16,503 nt of DNA from Fimbriimonadaceae bacterium. GTDB taxonomy: Bacteria > Armatimonadota > Fimbriimonadia > Fimbriimonadales > Fimbriimonadaceae. The notes below the pieces were generated by a model, which had not been told where the DNA came from, did not search any database, and saw nothing but the letters and a program-made list of their open reading frames with translations. The position numbers were made by a program, and so were the translations under genes. Where the stretch lies: assembly GCA_020849075.1 (NCBI GenBank), contig JADLGZ010000122.1, positions 1-16,503 on the forward strand, given 5' to 3'. This document shows positions 7,344-14,806 of this stretch, piece after piece (the stretch's first letter is position 1; each line of letters starts with the position of its first letter).

Positions 7344-9062
7344 TTGGGCCTAGCATTTATCCTTGGCTTGCTGGCAGCTCGGCTCAAGTTACCACTCCTT
7401 CTCGGCTACTTGATTGCCGGCATGGCAATTGGCCCATTCTCGCCTGGATTCGTAGCAGATGTTGATCTCGCGACCCAACTCTCCGAGATCGGAGTTAGCT
7501 TGCTGATGTTCGGTGTTGGCTTGCACTTCTCAATCAAGGATCTGTTATCAGTGCGCAAGATTGCCCTTCCGGGGGCCATCGTGCAAATTTTGGTGGCAAC
7601 TGCGATGGGAGCGATTGCGGCGCAGTTCTTTGGATGGGGTTGGGGGGCGGGAATCGTCTTCGGACTATGCCTGTCAGTCGCCAGTACTGTCGTCCTCTTG
7701 CGTGCTCTTGGAGAAGCTGGAATCACGGATACTACGAATGGCAAGATTGCCATTGGTTGGCTTGTAGTCGAGGACTTGGTAACGGTGGTGGCCCTAGTTG
7801 TCCTTCCAGCACTGGCCCTCGCTCCCGGCGGTGGGGGTCATGATGGGGACACTGGTGGGGTAGCCACGACCCTTCTATTGACTGTCGCGAAGGTCGGCGC
7901 ATTCGTTGCTGCAATGCTCGTCATTGGGAAGGCCGTTATTCCTCGACTTCTGGGGCGGGTCGCGAGGACGGGCTCTCGTGAACTATTTACGCTTGGAGTG
8001 CTGGCCGTAGCCCTTGGTGTTGCCTTCGGCGCAGCGGGCCTCTTCGGTGTTTCACCTGCTTTAGGGGCATTCTTTGCTGGCGTTGTTATTAGTGAGTCAG
8101 ACCTATCCTATCAGGCGAACGCGGAAACTCTGTCTCTTCAAGAGGCTTTCACCGTGTTGTTCTTCGTGTCCGTGGGCATGAAATTTGATCCGCAAGTGAT
8201 GGTGGAGCACCCGTTGCATGTCCTTGTTGCTCTCGCCATTGTCATGGTTGGAAAGAGCTTGGCGGCGCTCTTTATCACCTTGCTGTTCCGTTATCCTCTG
8301 CTGACGGGCTTGACGATTGCGGCGAGCCTTGCTCAGATCGGCGAGTTCTCGTTTATCTTGATCAACTTGGGTATCCATCTGAATCTTGTGCCCAAAGTTG
8401 CCCTTAGTATCGTGCTTGCCGCCGCGATTCTGAGTATTGCTCTTAATCCTTTGATCTTCCATACGATAAACCCGATTAACCAGTGGCTCGCAAATCACCC
8501 ATCAATCCTGAAATGGTTTGAGCGCCCAGGCTGTAGCGATGATCAGTTTGAGGCCGATGATCCGGTAGCGATCTCCAACCACGTGGTGATGATTGGATAC
8601 GGGCGCGTGGGTAAGACGGTTGGAAGCGCACTTTCGGCAAACGGCATCCCATTCGTTGTGGTGGACCTTGACCGAGTTACTACTGACCAGATAAAGCAAG
8701 AGGGGATCTCTTATGTTTTTGGGGATGCATCCCGGAAGGGGATCCTAGCTCATGCCGGGCTGCACAATGCAAAGCTTGTTATCGTAGCCACTCCAGCAAA
8801 ATCTTCTGTTAGGGAAATTGTTAGATCAGCCCGTGCCATTAACCCTGCAATATCCATTTGTGTAAGGTCGCACGAAATTGAAGACGCCGAGAACCTAGCC
8901 GACTTGGGAGTTCAACGCATTGTTCTTGGGGAATTCGAACTGGCTCTAGAAATGTCAAAGGTGGCCCTTGACCGTTACGGTGTTGAGCAAGAGGCGAGAC
9001 GAAGCACAATAGCGGCTCTTCGAAGTAGCGGTCTGGTCAATAAGGCGGTCGCTCGAAAGTAA
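7344..9062 (+). CDS. CPA2-family cation:proton antiporter with TrkA-N (RCK) domain, YbaL/Kef-like
   Basis: This is an inner-membrane antiporter of at least 572 residues. Residues 1 to about 385 form the Na+/H+ exchanger domain, with GYLIAGMAIGPFSPGF, GVSLLMFGVGLHFSIKDLL and the transport-site region IAIGWLVVEDLVTVVALVV. Residues 413 to about 540 are a TrkA-N nucleotide-binding domain: HVVMIGYGRVG with Gly418, Gly420 and Gly423, then acidic residues in VVDLD. The overall pattern is closest to YbaL. The coordinate given is the first standard start codon (TTG, 7344), but this would cut transmembrane helix 1. The frame upstream reads IPHETSLIATIAAG, which looks like the family N-terminus, so the protein probably begins at 7302 (ATC) or 7293 (ATT). 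Likely role: K+ or Na+ efflux and pH control. Confidence 0.93.
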   Translation: MGLAFILGLLAARLKLPLLLGYLIAGMAIGPFSPGFVADVDLATQLSEIGVSLLMFGVGLHFSIKDLLSVRKIALPGAIVQILVATAMGAIAAQFFGWGWGAGIVFGLCLSVASTVVLLRALGEAGITDTTNGKIAIGWLVVEDLVTVVALVVLPALALAPGGGGHDGDTGGVATTLLLTVAKVGAFVAAMLVIGKAVIPRLLGRVARTGSRELFTLGVLAVALGVAFGAAGLFGVSPALGAFFAGVVISESDLSYQANAETLSLQEAFTVLFFVSVGMKFDPQVMVEHPLHVLVALAIVMVGKSLAALFITLLFRYPLLTGLTIAASLAQIGEFSFILINLGIHLNLVPKVALSIVLAAAILSIALNPLIFHTINPINQWLANHPSILKWFERPGCSDDQFEADDPVAISNHVVMIGYGRVGKTVGSALSANGIPFVVVDLDRVTTDQIKQEGISYVFGDASRKGILAHAGLHNAKLVIVATPAKSSVREIVRSARAINPAISICVRSHEIEDAENLADLGVQRIVLGEFELALEMSKVALDRYGVEQEARRSTIAALRSSGLVNKAVARK

Positions 9063-9069
9063 GCTCCAG

Positions 9070-9075
9070 TACAAT
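9070..9075 (+). promoter_or_regulatory. -10-like hexamer TACAAT before transaldolase
   Basis: TACAAT matches TATAAT at five of six positions and ends seven bases before the ATG at 9083. An AGGAG lies between them at 9076-9080, so the gene could also be translated from a longer transcript reading through from the antiporter. Confidence 0.35.
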
Positions 9076-9082
9076 AGGAGCG

Positions 9083-9739
9083 ATGAAGCTCTTTGTAGAT
9101 ACTGGTGATGTTGAAGAGGTGAGGAAGGCGGCTGAATGGGGCGTCTTGGATGGAGTAACGACAAATCCGACCCTTATTGCTAAGAGCGGGAAGGGCTTCA
9201 AAGAAACGGTCCTGAAAATCTGCGAACTGGTGCCCAATGGAGCGATCAGCGCCGAAGTCATTGCCACTGATTACGAAACGATGCTGAAAGAAGCACTTGA
9301 GGTATCGGGTTGGCACCCTCAAGTCGTAGTCAAGGTGCCACTGATCGAACCTGGCGTTCGGCTCGTTCGCACATTGAGCGAGCGCGGGATTCGCACCAAC
9401 GTAACTTTGGTGTTCTCGGTGTCGCAAGCGCTGTTAGCCGCCAAGGCAGGGGCAACCTACATCTCGAACTTTGTTGGCCGCGTTGATGACTTGAGTGATG
9501 ACGGCATGGTTGCAGTCGCTGACTCCGTGGCGATGGTCGAGAATTATGGATTCGAGAGCGAAATTTTGGTTGCTTCGGTCCGCCATCCCCTGCATGTAGT
9601 TCAAGCCGTGAATGCGGGTGCTCATGTGGCGACGATGCCATTTAAGATCATGGAGATGATGTTCAAGCATCCACTCACAGATATCGGTCTAACCAGGTTC
9701 TTGGACGACTGGAAGAAGGCTGGGCTGAGTATCGGCTAA
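9083..9739 (+). CDS. tal: Transaldolase, small TalC/FSA-type subfamily
   Basis: This 218-residue cytosolic enzyme belongs to the short transaldolase group that also includes fructose-6-phosphate aldolase. The Schiff-base lysine is Lys84 in VVVKVPLIEP. Other family marks are LDGVTTNPTLIAKSG, GIRTNVTLVFSVSQALLAA and the C-terminal MPFKIMEMMFKHPLTDIGL. Position 130 is Phe (NFVGRVDD) where E. coli FSA has Tyr131. A Phe at this site is typical of true transaldolases, so transfer of a dihydroxyacetone unit between pentose-phosphate sugars is more likely than aldol cleavage. AGGAG lies just two bases before the ATG. It follows the antiporter by 20 bases on the same strand. Its end lies seven bases from the end of the convergent gene. 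Confidence 0.94.
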   Translation: MKLFVDTGDVEEVRKAAEWGVLDGVTTNPTLIAKSGKGFKETVLKICELVPNGAISAEVIATDYETMLKEALEVSGWHPQVVVKVPLIEPGVRLVRTLSERGIRTNVTLVFSVSQALLAAKAGATYISNFVGRVDDLSDDGMVAVADSVAMVENYGFESEILVASVRHPLHVVQAVNAGAHVATMPFKIMEMMFKHPLTDIGLTRFLDDWKKAGLSIG

Positions 9740-9746
9740 GCCGTTC

Positions 9747-10220
9747 TTACTTCATCCATACATCCTTCGTTTTGCCAACATTTTCGGCAAACGTTTCAGA
9801 CCGGAGTTTAAGGATGCTGTTGGTCACCCCCCGGTTCTCTACGGCTAGGGCAGCCCTGAGCTGGCCGCTCTCTGTAATGTAGAAGAAGGTCGGCTGTACT
9901 AGAGCGTTCTGCTTCAGAAGCTGGAATGTCATTTCGTTCCCGGCCTTTGGACCTTCGCCGAGATTGGCCGTTAGCCAAATGTAGTTTCCGCTAGGGCTAA
10001 TCTCATAGCCTACGGGAATGTTGAGGTCATTGCGGTTGAAGCTTACGGCGTACTTCTCCTTACCTTCATCTTTCACAATGTCCTTGACTTCGTAACCTAA
10101 CTGCACGAGCATCTCACGAAGTTGCTTGCGATCTAGCGTCTGCGATTGCATAGAGGCAAAGCCCGCCAACATTAGGGTCGCGACGAGGAAAGTAGAAGCG
10201 GTAGCGATCTTGGTTGTCAT
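9747..10220 (-). CDS. Small exported protein, YbjN-like
   Basis: The protein has 157 residues from the ATG at 10220, which has AAGGA four bases upstream. The frame is open further to 10505, but the extra 95 residues are unlike a protein start and lie opposite the TPR gene. Residues 1 to about 25 (MTTKIATASTFLVATLMLAG) are a signal peptide. The mature domain begins DRKQLREMLVQLGYEVKDI, has alternating strands (YAVSFNR, YIWLTANLG, TFFYITESGQLRAALAVEN) and ends in an amphipathic helix. The helix-strands-helix order with a central 'leucine to full sentence of strands' layout resembles YbjN/type III chaperone-like domains, but I cannot confirm membership. Function unknown. It is divergent from the TPR-redoxin gene across 121 bases. 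Confidence 0.8.
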   Translation of the reverse strand: MTTKIATASTFLVATLMLAGFASMQSQTLDRKQLREMLVQLGYEVKDIVKDEGKEKYAVSFNRNDLNIPVGYEISPSGNYIWLTANLGEGPKAGNEMTFQLLKQNALVQPTFFYITESGQLRAALAVENRGVTNSILKLRSETFAENVGKTKDVWMK

Positions 10221-10222
10221 GG

Positions 10223-10241
10223 ATTCCTTGAGTATTCCTTG
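10223..10241 (-). repeat. Tandem CAAGGAAT repeat over the ribosome-binding site
   Basis: On the minus strand CAAGGAAT occurs twice, separated by three bases, immediately upstream of the ATG at 10220. The copy nearer the gene provides the Shine-Dalgarno. The second copy, 11 bases farther, could be a standby site or chance. Confidence 0.4.
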
Positions 10242-10330
10242 TAATCCAGACGAGTGAACCAAAATGAAGGTACCTACAGATTGGTGGTCTAGCGACTGAG
10301 GATACGAGGAATAGGGAGCGGAAATCCTGC

Positions 10331-10336
10331 TATGCT
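10331..10336 (+). promoter_or_regulatory. Extended -10 element (TGC-TATGCT) for the TPR-redoxin gene
   Basis: TG at 10328-10329 precedes TATGCT, which matches TATAAT at four of six positions and ends five bases before the ATG at 10342. This is the same layout and spacing as at guaB. No Shine-Dalgarno is visible. Confidence 0.4.
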
Positions 10337-10341
10337 CCGTC

Positions 10342-12504
10342 ATGCGGTCATTTCTTGTTCTGGCACTCACACTTAGCACGGCGCTTGCATTTGGTGTCGT
10401 TGATGATGAGCCTGGCCACTCAAAGCACGGATCCGCCTTTGATTCCGGAATGCGCACAAAGCCTTGGGAGATGAAGGGGATCGGAAGCGCCCCATTTCCC
10501 ATCACCTCAAAGAACCGTGAAGTCCAAAAGTGGTTTGACCAAGGTAATGCGCTACTGCACTCGTTTTGGTTCGAGGAAGCCGAGAGATCGTTTCGCTGGT
10601 GTTTAAAGCTGGATCCCGATTGCGCGATGGCCTACCTTGGGCTCGCCATGTGTGGCTTCAATTGGTTCAGTATGGAGGCGCCCACCTTTAACGACAAGGA
10701 GTTTGGCCGCTTCAAGACTTTCTTGATAGAGGCAGGGAAGAGGAAGAAGTTTGCATCAGAGCGAGAAGTGATGTATATCGAGGCCTACGAAGCGGCAACG
10801 GCACAAAAGGAACGGAACCGCGTGAAGGTGATCATTGACAAACTGAATGCCATCGCCACAAAGTATCCGGAAGATATGGAAGCCCGCGCAGAAGCGGCGT
10901 TCTATAACATTGGGAAGATCAGCGCGCAAGACAACGAGACTTTTATCAAGGGCATTTTGGCAAAGAATCCCCTTCATCCAGGAGCCCTGCATGCCAACAT
11001 CCACAACTGGGACGGGAGATCGTCCACCAGAGCGCTGGAGAGTTGCGTGAAGTATGCGGAAGCATCGCCTGGCATTGGTCATGCCATGCACATGCCTGGA
11101 CACATTTACAGCAAGGTTGGCATGTGGCATGAAGCGGCAATCGCCATGGACTCGGCGACTCGCATTGAATTGCAGTACATGGATGACCGACTTGCCTTGC
11201 CGTTTGAGACTTGGAACTATCCCCACAACAGAAACTACCTCTGCTACATCCAGGAGCAACTTGGAATGGTTGGAATGGCGATGCAGGGAGCTCGGGATAT
11301 GCTTTCTGCCCCGCGAGATCCAGAGTACAACCCTGGCCCTGAAGGGATCATCACCTCTCAAGGGAATGGAGCCCTCATCCGGGCATTGCTTAAGTTTGAA
11401 AAGTGGGACCAAATTCTTGGGAAGAATGCAATCGAGTGGGACCCGAAGGATCCGAACTCCAAGCCTTTCAAGGCTTTGCTGGAAGCGTTCGCCCTCAATG
11501 GGATCGGAAAGACTGCTGAGGCTCGTGGGAAGATTGAGGAAGCGAAGAAACTTTTCAAACCGCCCTTTAGCGAGCAAGCTGAGTTAAAGGTCGCTGACGC
11601 TCTGATCGGGCTCGCCGAAGGCAAAGCCGTAGAATCCGTAGCCCTTCTCAGAAAGACAGCCGAAGCTGACGAAAAGGAGCGCAACAGCGGATCCTTTACG
11701 AATGACCCACCCTTTGCTGCCTGGCCCGTTTATCGAATTCTGGGTGATGTCCTCCGCCAGCGCGGTGATCAGGAAGGAGCAATCTCTGCCTATAACAACA
11801 GCCTTATATTGGAACCTAACGACGGGTTCACGCTGAGTGGATTGGCACTGGCTTACCATGCGGCGGGGAACTTGGAAAAGGCGACCTATTACGCAGGGCG
11901 GTTAGAGTATGTGTGGTCAAAGGCAGAACCGGGCCTCATGTGGCTGGACGATGTGCGAAAGCTGGGGCTTCAGGCGAAGCCCATTGCCGAGACGCCGGCA
12001 ACTGAACGCCTATATGATCCCAAGAGCTTAGAGAAGTATGGACCAACGAATTGGCAACCCTTTGCGGCCCCTCGGCTTACCGTGAGGGATGTTGACGGCA
12101 AGCCAGTCACACTCAACCAGTACAAGGGCAAGAATGTCTTACTTGTCTTCTTCCTTGGAGAAGCGTGCGTGCATTGTGTCGGACAATTGAAGAGCATTAA
12201 TGACAAGATGGACGAATTCAAGGCCCGCGATACGGTCGTACTCGGCGTGTGCAGCGCCACTCCGGCGTCCTTGAAGGAATCAGTAACTCTTGGTGGAGTA
12301 GGCATCACTTTTCTTTCGGATAACAATCATGAGAATGCGCGGCGATTTTCATCTTACGATGACTTTGAAGGTATGGAATTGCACTCAACGATCTTGATTG
12401 ATCGAGATGGGAAGATACGCTGGAAACGCACGGGTGGCGAACCATTCATGAAGATTGACTTCCTGCTGAAAGAATTAGAGCGGGTAAACCAGTTGATGCA
12501 CTAG
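10342..12504 (+). CDS. Exported TPR protein with C-terminal redoxin (AhpC/TSA-thioredoxin fold) domain
   Basis: The 720-residue protein starts with a signal peptide (MRSFLVLALTLSTALAFG). About residues 50-550 are helical TPR-type repeats, for example WFDQGNALLHSFWFEEAERS and AISAYNNSLILEPNDGFTLS. Within them are conserved-looking His-rich segments, HAMHMPGHIYSKVGMWHEAA and WNYPHNRNYLCY, seen in a family of long exported TPR proteins. About residues 570-715 form a redoxin domain: LTVRDVDGKPVTLNQYKGKN, then VFFLGEACVHCVGQL with the C609-x-x-C612 pair, and later STILIDRDGKIRWKR. The domain probably reduces or oxidises thiols, or peroxide, outside the cytoplasm. The CxxC makes a resolving-cysteine thioredoxin or peroxiredoxin mechanism possible. 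Its stop overlaps that of the convergent exported protein at CTAG. Confidence 0.88.
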   Translation: MRSFLVLALTLSTALAFGVVDDEPGHSKHGSAFDSGMRTKPWEMKGIGSAPFPITSKNREVQKWFDQGNALLHSFWFEEAERSFRWCLKLDPDCAMAYLGLAMCGFNWFSMEAPTFNDKEFGRFKTFLIEAGKRKKFASEREVMYIEAYEAATAQKERNRVKVIIDKLNAIATKYPEDMEARAEAAFYNIGKISAQDNETFIKGILAKNPLHPGALHANIHNWDGRSSTRALESCVKYAEASPGIGHAMHMPGHIYSKVGMWHEAAIAMDSATRIELQYMDDRLALPFETWNYPHNRNYLCYIQEQLGMVGMAMQGARDMLSAPRDPEYNPGPEGIITSQGNGALIRALLKFEKWDQILGKNAIEWDPKDPNSKPFKALLEAFALNGIGKTAEARGKIEEAKKLFKPPFSEQAELKVADALIGLAEGKAVESVALLRKTAEADEKERNSGSFTNDPPFAAWPVYRILGDVLRQRGDQEGAISAYNNSLILEPNDGFTLSGLALAYHAAGNLEKATYYAGRLEYVWSKAEPGLMWLDDVRKLGLQAKPIAETPATERLYDPKSLEKYGPTNWQPFAAPRLTVRDVDGKPVTLNQYKGKNVLLVFFLGEACVHCVGQLKSINDKMDEFKARDTVVLGVCSATPASLKESVTLGGVGITFLSDNNHENARRFSSYDDFEGMELHSTILIDRDGKIRWKRTGGEPFMKIDFLLKELERVNQLMH

Positions 12505-13043
12505 TGTTTGGGAACCGAAGGGACTGCCATCAGAGCAGCTTCGGTCTTGCCGCCATTCTTGGCTATCCAAGAATCCATTTCAGTGCTTGCCATCTTGCCG
12601 TATATGCGGTGCGAATAGACCATGGATGCCCCTTTGCCCTTCATTAGGACGAAACGAGTAAATGCGACTTCCGCAAACGTAGCTCGGCGGAAATGGACCA
12701 CGATGAGGTGTTCTGCAGGCTTGCTAGTTGTTCTGGGAACCGATCGAGTCCGCAGGATGATCCCTTCGTTGGCCTTATACGTCGTGAGGACCCTGTTGGC
12801 GATTTCTGCAAGGCCTTCGCCAGTGTTTACCGTCGGGTAGTCATTGATCGTAAACATATCGGTCCACTTCTGCAGGTCCGCTTGGCCCTTTGGTGTGAAC
12901 TCGTGCAACGTCCCTTTGGAATAGCGGTGAAAGTACTCGGTTTTCGCAAAACTGAATGCAGGTTTTGGTTCGGATCTGGTCTGGATAGGTCTGGAGTGCA
13001 AAGTTAGCGGCAGCAGGAGGAGAAGCAGACAATTTCGCATCAT
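12501..13043 (-). CDS. Exported protein of unknown function (last gene of four-gene operon)
   Basis: The protein has 180 residues, starting MMRNCLLLLLLPLTLHS, a signal peptide. The mature part includes FHRYSKGTLHEFTPKGQADL and LIVVHFRRATFAEVAFTRFV, an alternating strand-helix pattern without a motif I recognise. The ATG at 13043 overlaps the TGA of the upstream DUF1801 gene as ATGA, so translation is probably coupled. Its TAG shares the bases CTAG with the stop of the convergent TPR-redoxin gene. Lack of a CxxC or lipobox argues against a redox or lipoprotein role. Being the last gene of an operon led by a polysaccharide deacetylase suggests a cell-envelope job, but that is inference only. 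Confidence 0.82.
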   Translation of the reverse strand: MMRNCLLLLLLPLTLHSRPIQTRSEPKPAFSFAKTEYFHRYSKGTLHEFTPKGQADLQKWTDMFTINDYPTVNTGEGLAEIANRVLTTYKANEGIILRTRSVPRTTSKPAEHLIVVHFRRATFAEVAFTRFVLMKGKGASMVYSHRIYGKMASTEMDSWIAKNGGKTEAALMAVPSVPKH

Positions 13044-13480
13044 GAACCGATGGTACTCGGATTGGATAGCTTCAATGCGTCGTTGATCGCAACCAGCAAC
13101 ACGTTCAGGTCAATATCGTGGAGAGACTTGAATCTGATGCAGTAGCCAGTGATCTTTGCTTTCCCCAAGGTTGGACCGTAGGTCTCCTGCAAGTAGGCCT
13201 TATCGCTCAATCCCATAATGTAGACCGATATTCCGGTCGAATTCGCGCTAAGCCCAACCCGAGCTGCCTGTTTAGTTGATCCGTTCGCGTAGTTGATGGT
13301 GTAGCGTCCGTAGCCAATCGTCGGATTTGAGACAACTTTTCCATCCGCTGTTCCATCAAAAAATTCCAGCGGGCAGTCTGGCGAACCGCCTAAGATACTG
13401 TCGTGGATTAGCTTCAGCTCACCCGCTTTTGTATCGGGAAGGCTAGCTATGTAGGCTCGAACCTGACTGCTTGTGTCCAT
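13040..13480 (-). CDS. DUF1801-like protein
   Basis: This 146-residue protein without a signal peptide matches the pattern of DUF1801: VRAYIASLPDTKAGELKLIHD at the start, a central strand pair (IGYGRYTINYANGSTKQAARVGLSANSTGISVYIMG), and a C-terminal CIRFKSLHDIDLNVLLVAIND. The family has a small alpha/beta fold related to YdhG and has no agreed function. The ATG lies four bases after the TAA of the membrane-protein gene, and its TGA overlaps the next ATG, so it is in the middle of a tightly coupled operon. A cytosolic place is expected. Assignment to the domain is by pattern, not by search. Confidence 0.8.
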   Translation of the reverse strand: MDTSSQVRAYIASLPDTKAGELKLIHDSILGGSPDCPLEFFDGTADGKVVSNPTIGYGRYTINYANGSTKQAARVGLSANSTGISVYIMGLSDKAYLQETYGPTLGKAKITGYCIRFKSLHDIDLNVLLVAINDALKLSNPSTIGS

Positions 13481-13484
13481 TTGG

Positions 13485-13892
13485 TTAAACCGTACCTAAC
13501 AATTGCAAGATGGTTCCAAGGGTGAACAGTGCGGCCCCAATGAGAGCCAACGCCCGGCGAAATTGTTCGTCGCTGGACAGGTGATCCAGCAGTTTCGGGA
13601 GCCAGCGCTGATGAAACTTGCGGTAGAGCAGGAGCTTTGGGACGATGACAAATGAGCTCAGTAGAAGGGCGATGCTCGCGCGGTGAAACCAATGCAGTCC
13701 ATCGAGGAAAGCAAGCGACCAAGCCAGCACGAGAACACCGGACGAGAGGAGAACAAAACCCGTGGTCGTCAGAAACTGGGCCAACGACTTGCCAAACTTC
13801 TGCATATTTGCCTCGCCAATGCACTCGGGGGCAATGAGCCAAAAGGCAAAGAACTGGATCACGATCCCACATCGGTCGAACCAGATACTCAT
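13485..13892 (-). CDS. Four-helix integral membrane protein of unknown function
   Basis: The protein has 135 residues with four hydrophobic segments at about 10-26, 40-66, 71-89 and 113-135. Loops are short; the longest (RKFHQRWLPKLLDHLSSDEQ) lies between helices 3 and 4 and is basic then acidic. There is no recognised motif. It starts 18 bases after the deacetylase stop and ends four bases before the DUF1801 ATG, which places it firmly in the operon. No strong ribosome-binding site is seen. Possible roles include a small carrier or an accessory to an envelope enzyme, but nothing in the sequence decides between them. Confidence 0.78.
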   Translation of the reverse strand: MSIWFDRCGIVIQFFAFWLIAPECIGEANMQKFGKSLAQFLTTTGFVLLSSGVLVLAWSLAFLDGLHWFHRASIALLLSSFVIVPKLLLYRKFHQRWLPKLLDHLSSDEQFRRALALIGAALFTLGTILQLLGTV

Positions 13893-13910
13893 GTTGCCGT
13901 CGCGTGCTGA

Positions 13911-14801
13911 CTAATGGGCGTTCAAAGATTGTTGCAATTCGCTCACGGTCACAAATTGAAATCCCTTCTTCTTTCCATAGGCAATAATTTGGGGAAGCAC
14001 ATTGAGAGTCTCAGCAACTCCATCATGTAAGAGGATGATGCCTCCATTCGTGATCTTGGCGAGGACTCGCTCTTCAATCTTGGCTTGCCCTGGGTTGGCG
14101 TAATCACCGGGATCGTCAGTCCACAAGACGGTCGTGAGACCGCAGTGCGTGGAAGCCTCAATGACTTCCGCATCATAGTCCCCGCCTGGCGGGCGACAAA
14201 ATCGCATGGTCTTGCCAATCACTTTCTTCACAAGATCATTGTTAGCTCGGTATTCAATCTCGGCATCCTGTTCTGGGATTTTTGTCAACGTGACGTGGCT
14301 AAATGTATGGTTACCGATATCCATTCCCGCCGCATCAATGCTCTTCAAAAGGTTAGGATAACGCTCGACCATTTTGCCAATAACGAAAAACGTCGCCTTG
14401 ACTTGTTCACGTTGAAGAATATTCAGCAGCAGATTGGTGTAGATATGATGGGGACCATCATCAAAGGTGAGGGCAAGGAGCTTCTTGTAGGGATTGCCCC
14501 GCATAAGTTTGGGCAGTTTGTTCCCCCTGCGAGTTTCCCGTGCATCTTGCGCAATAAGCTCTTCAGGTGAACGATAGATCTCAACTTCAGCCCGCCTCCA
14601 GAACTGGTCGGTCTGGTCAAGTTGGGCGGAGTTCGTGATTGAGCCGTGATAGATGCGTGCTTGAGAATGTAGGCCCACGGCTACCGATCGGGATTCCTCC
14701 CCGGGGGACTTTGCCACCCTCTCTCCAAGGCGTTTTGCAGTACACCCAGAACTGATCAGTGGGATGGCAATCGCGAGGAGATACGGAAATGTGCGGAGCA
14801 T
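13911..14801 (-). CDS. Polysaccharide deacetylase (CE4/NodB domain) lipoprotein
   Basis: The 296-residue protein begins MLRTFPYLLAIAIPLISSGC, a lipoprotein signal with Cys20 as the lipidated residue. A GTG at 14816 would add five residues; the ATG at 14801 is preferred because the signal is complete from it. After a linker, the NodB domain (about 105-285) shows all five CE4 motifs: TFDDGP (base Asp114, metal Asp115), NHTFSHVTL (metal His165 and His169), RPPGGDYD (Arg203), TDDPGDYANPG, and IILLHDG (His259). The family removes N-acetyl groups from chitin, peptidoglycan or other GlcNAc polymers. Being lipid-anchored, it should act in the envelope. It leads a four-gene minus-strand operon and is divergent from the metal-handling cluster. 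Confidence 0.93.
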   Translation of the reverse strand: MLRTFPYLLAIAIPLISSGCTAKRLGERVAKSPGEESRSVAVGLHSQARIYHGSITNSAQLDQTDQFWRRAEVEIYRSPEELIAQDARETRRGNKLPKLMRGNPYKKLLALTFDDGPHHIYTNLLLNILQREQVKATFFVIGKMVERYPNLLKSIDAAGMDIGNHTFSHVTLTKIPEQDAEIEYRANNDLVKKVIGKTMRFCRPPGGDYDAEVIEASTHCGLTTVLWTDDPGDYANPGQAKIEERVLAKITNGGIILLHDGVAETLNVLPQIIAYGKKKGFQFVTVSELQQSLNAH

Positions 14802-14806
14802 TCCCA

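Noticed and set aside
9733..9750. CGGC-TAA-GCCG hairpin at the transaldolase stop as a terminator
   Set aside because: A four-base stem with a three-base loop and only a mixed T/C tail is too weak to call.
10221..10505. Upstream extension of the YbjN-like exported gene
   Set aside because: The extra 95 residues overlap the TPR-redoxin start on the other strand, and a signal peptide with a ribosome-binding site begins at 10220.
10756..11577. 273-residue open frame opposite the TPR-redoxin gene
   Set aside because: Antisense shadow with low-complexity Arg/Leu/Cys composition and no recognisable domain.
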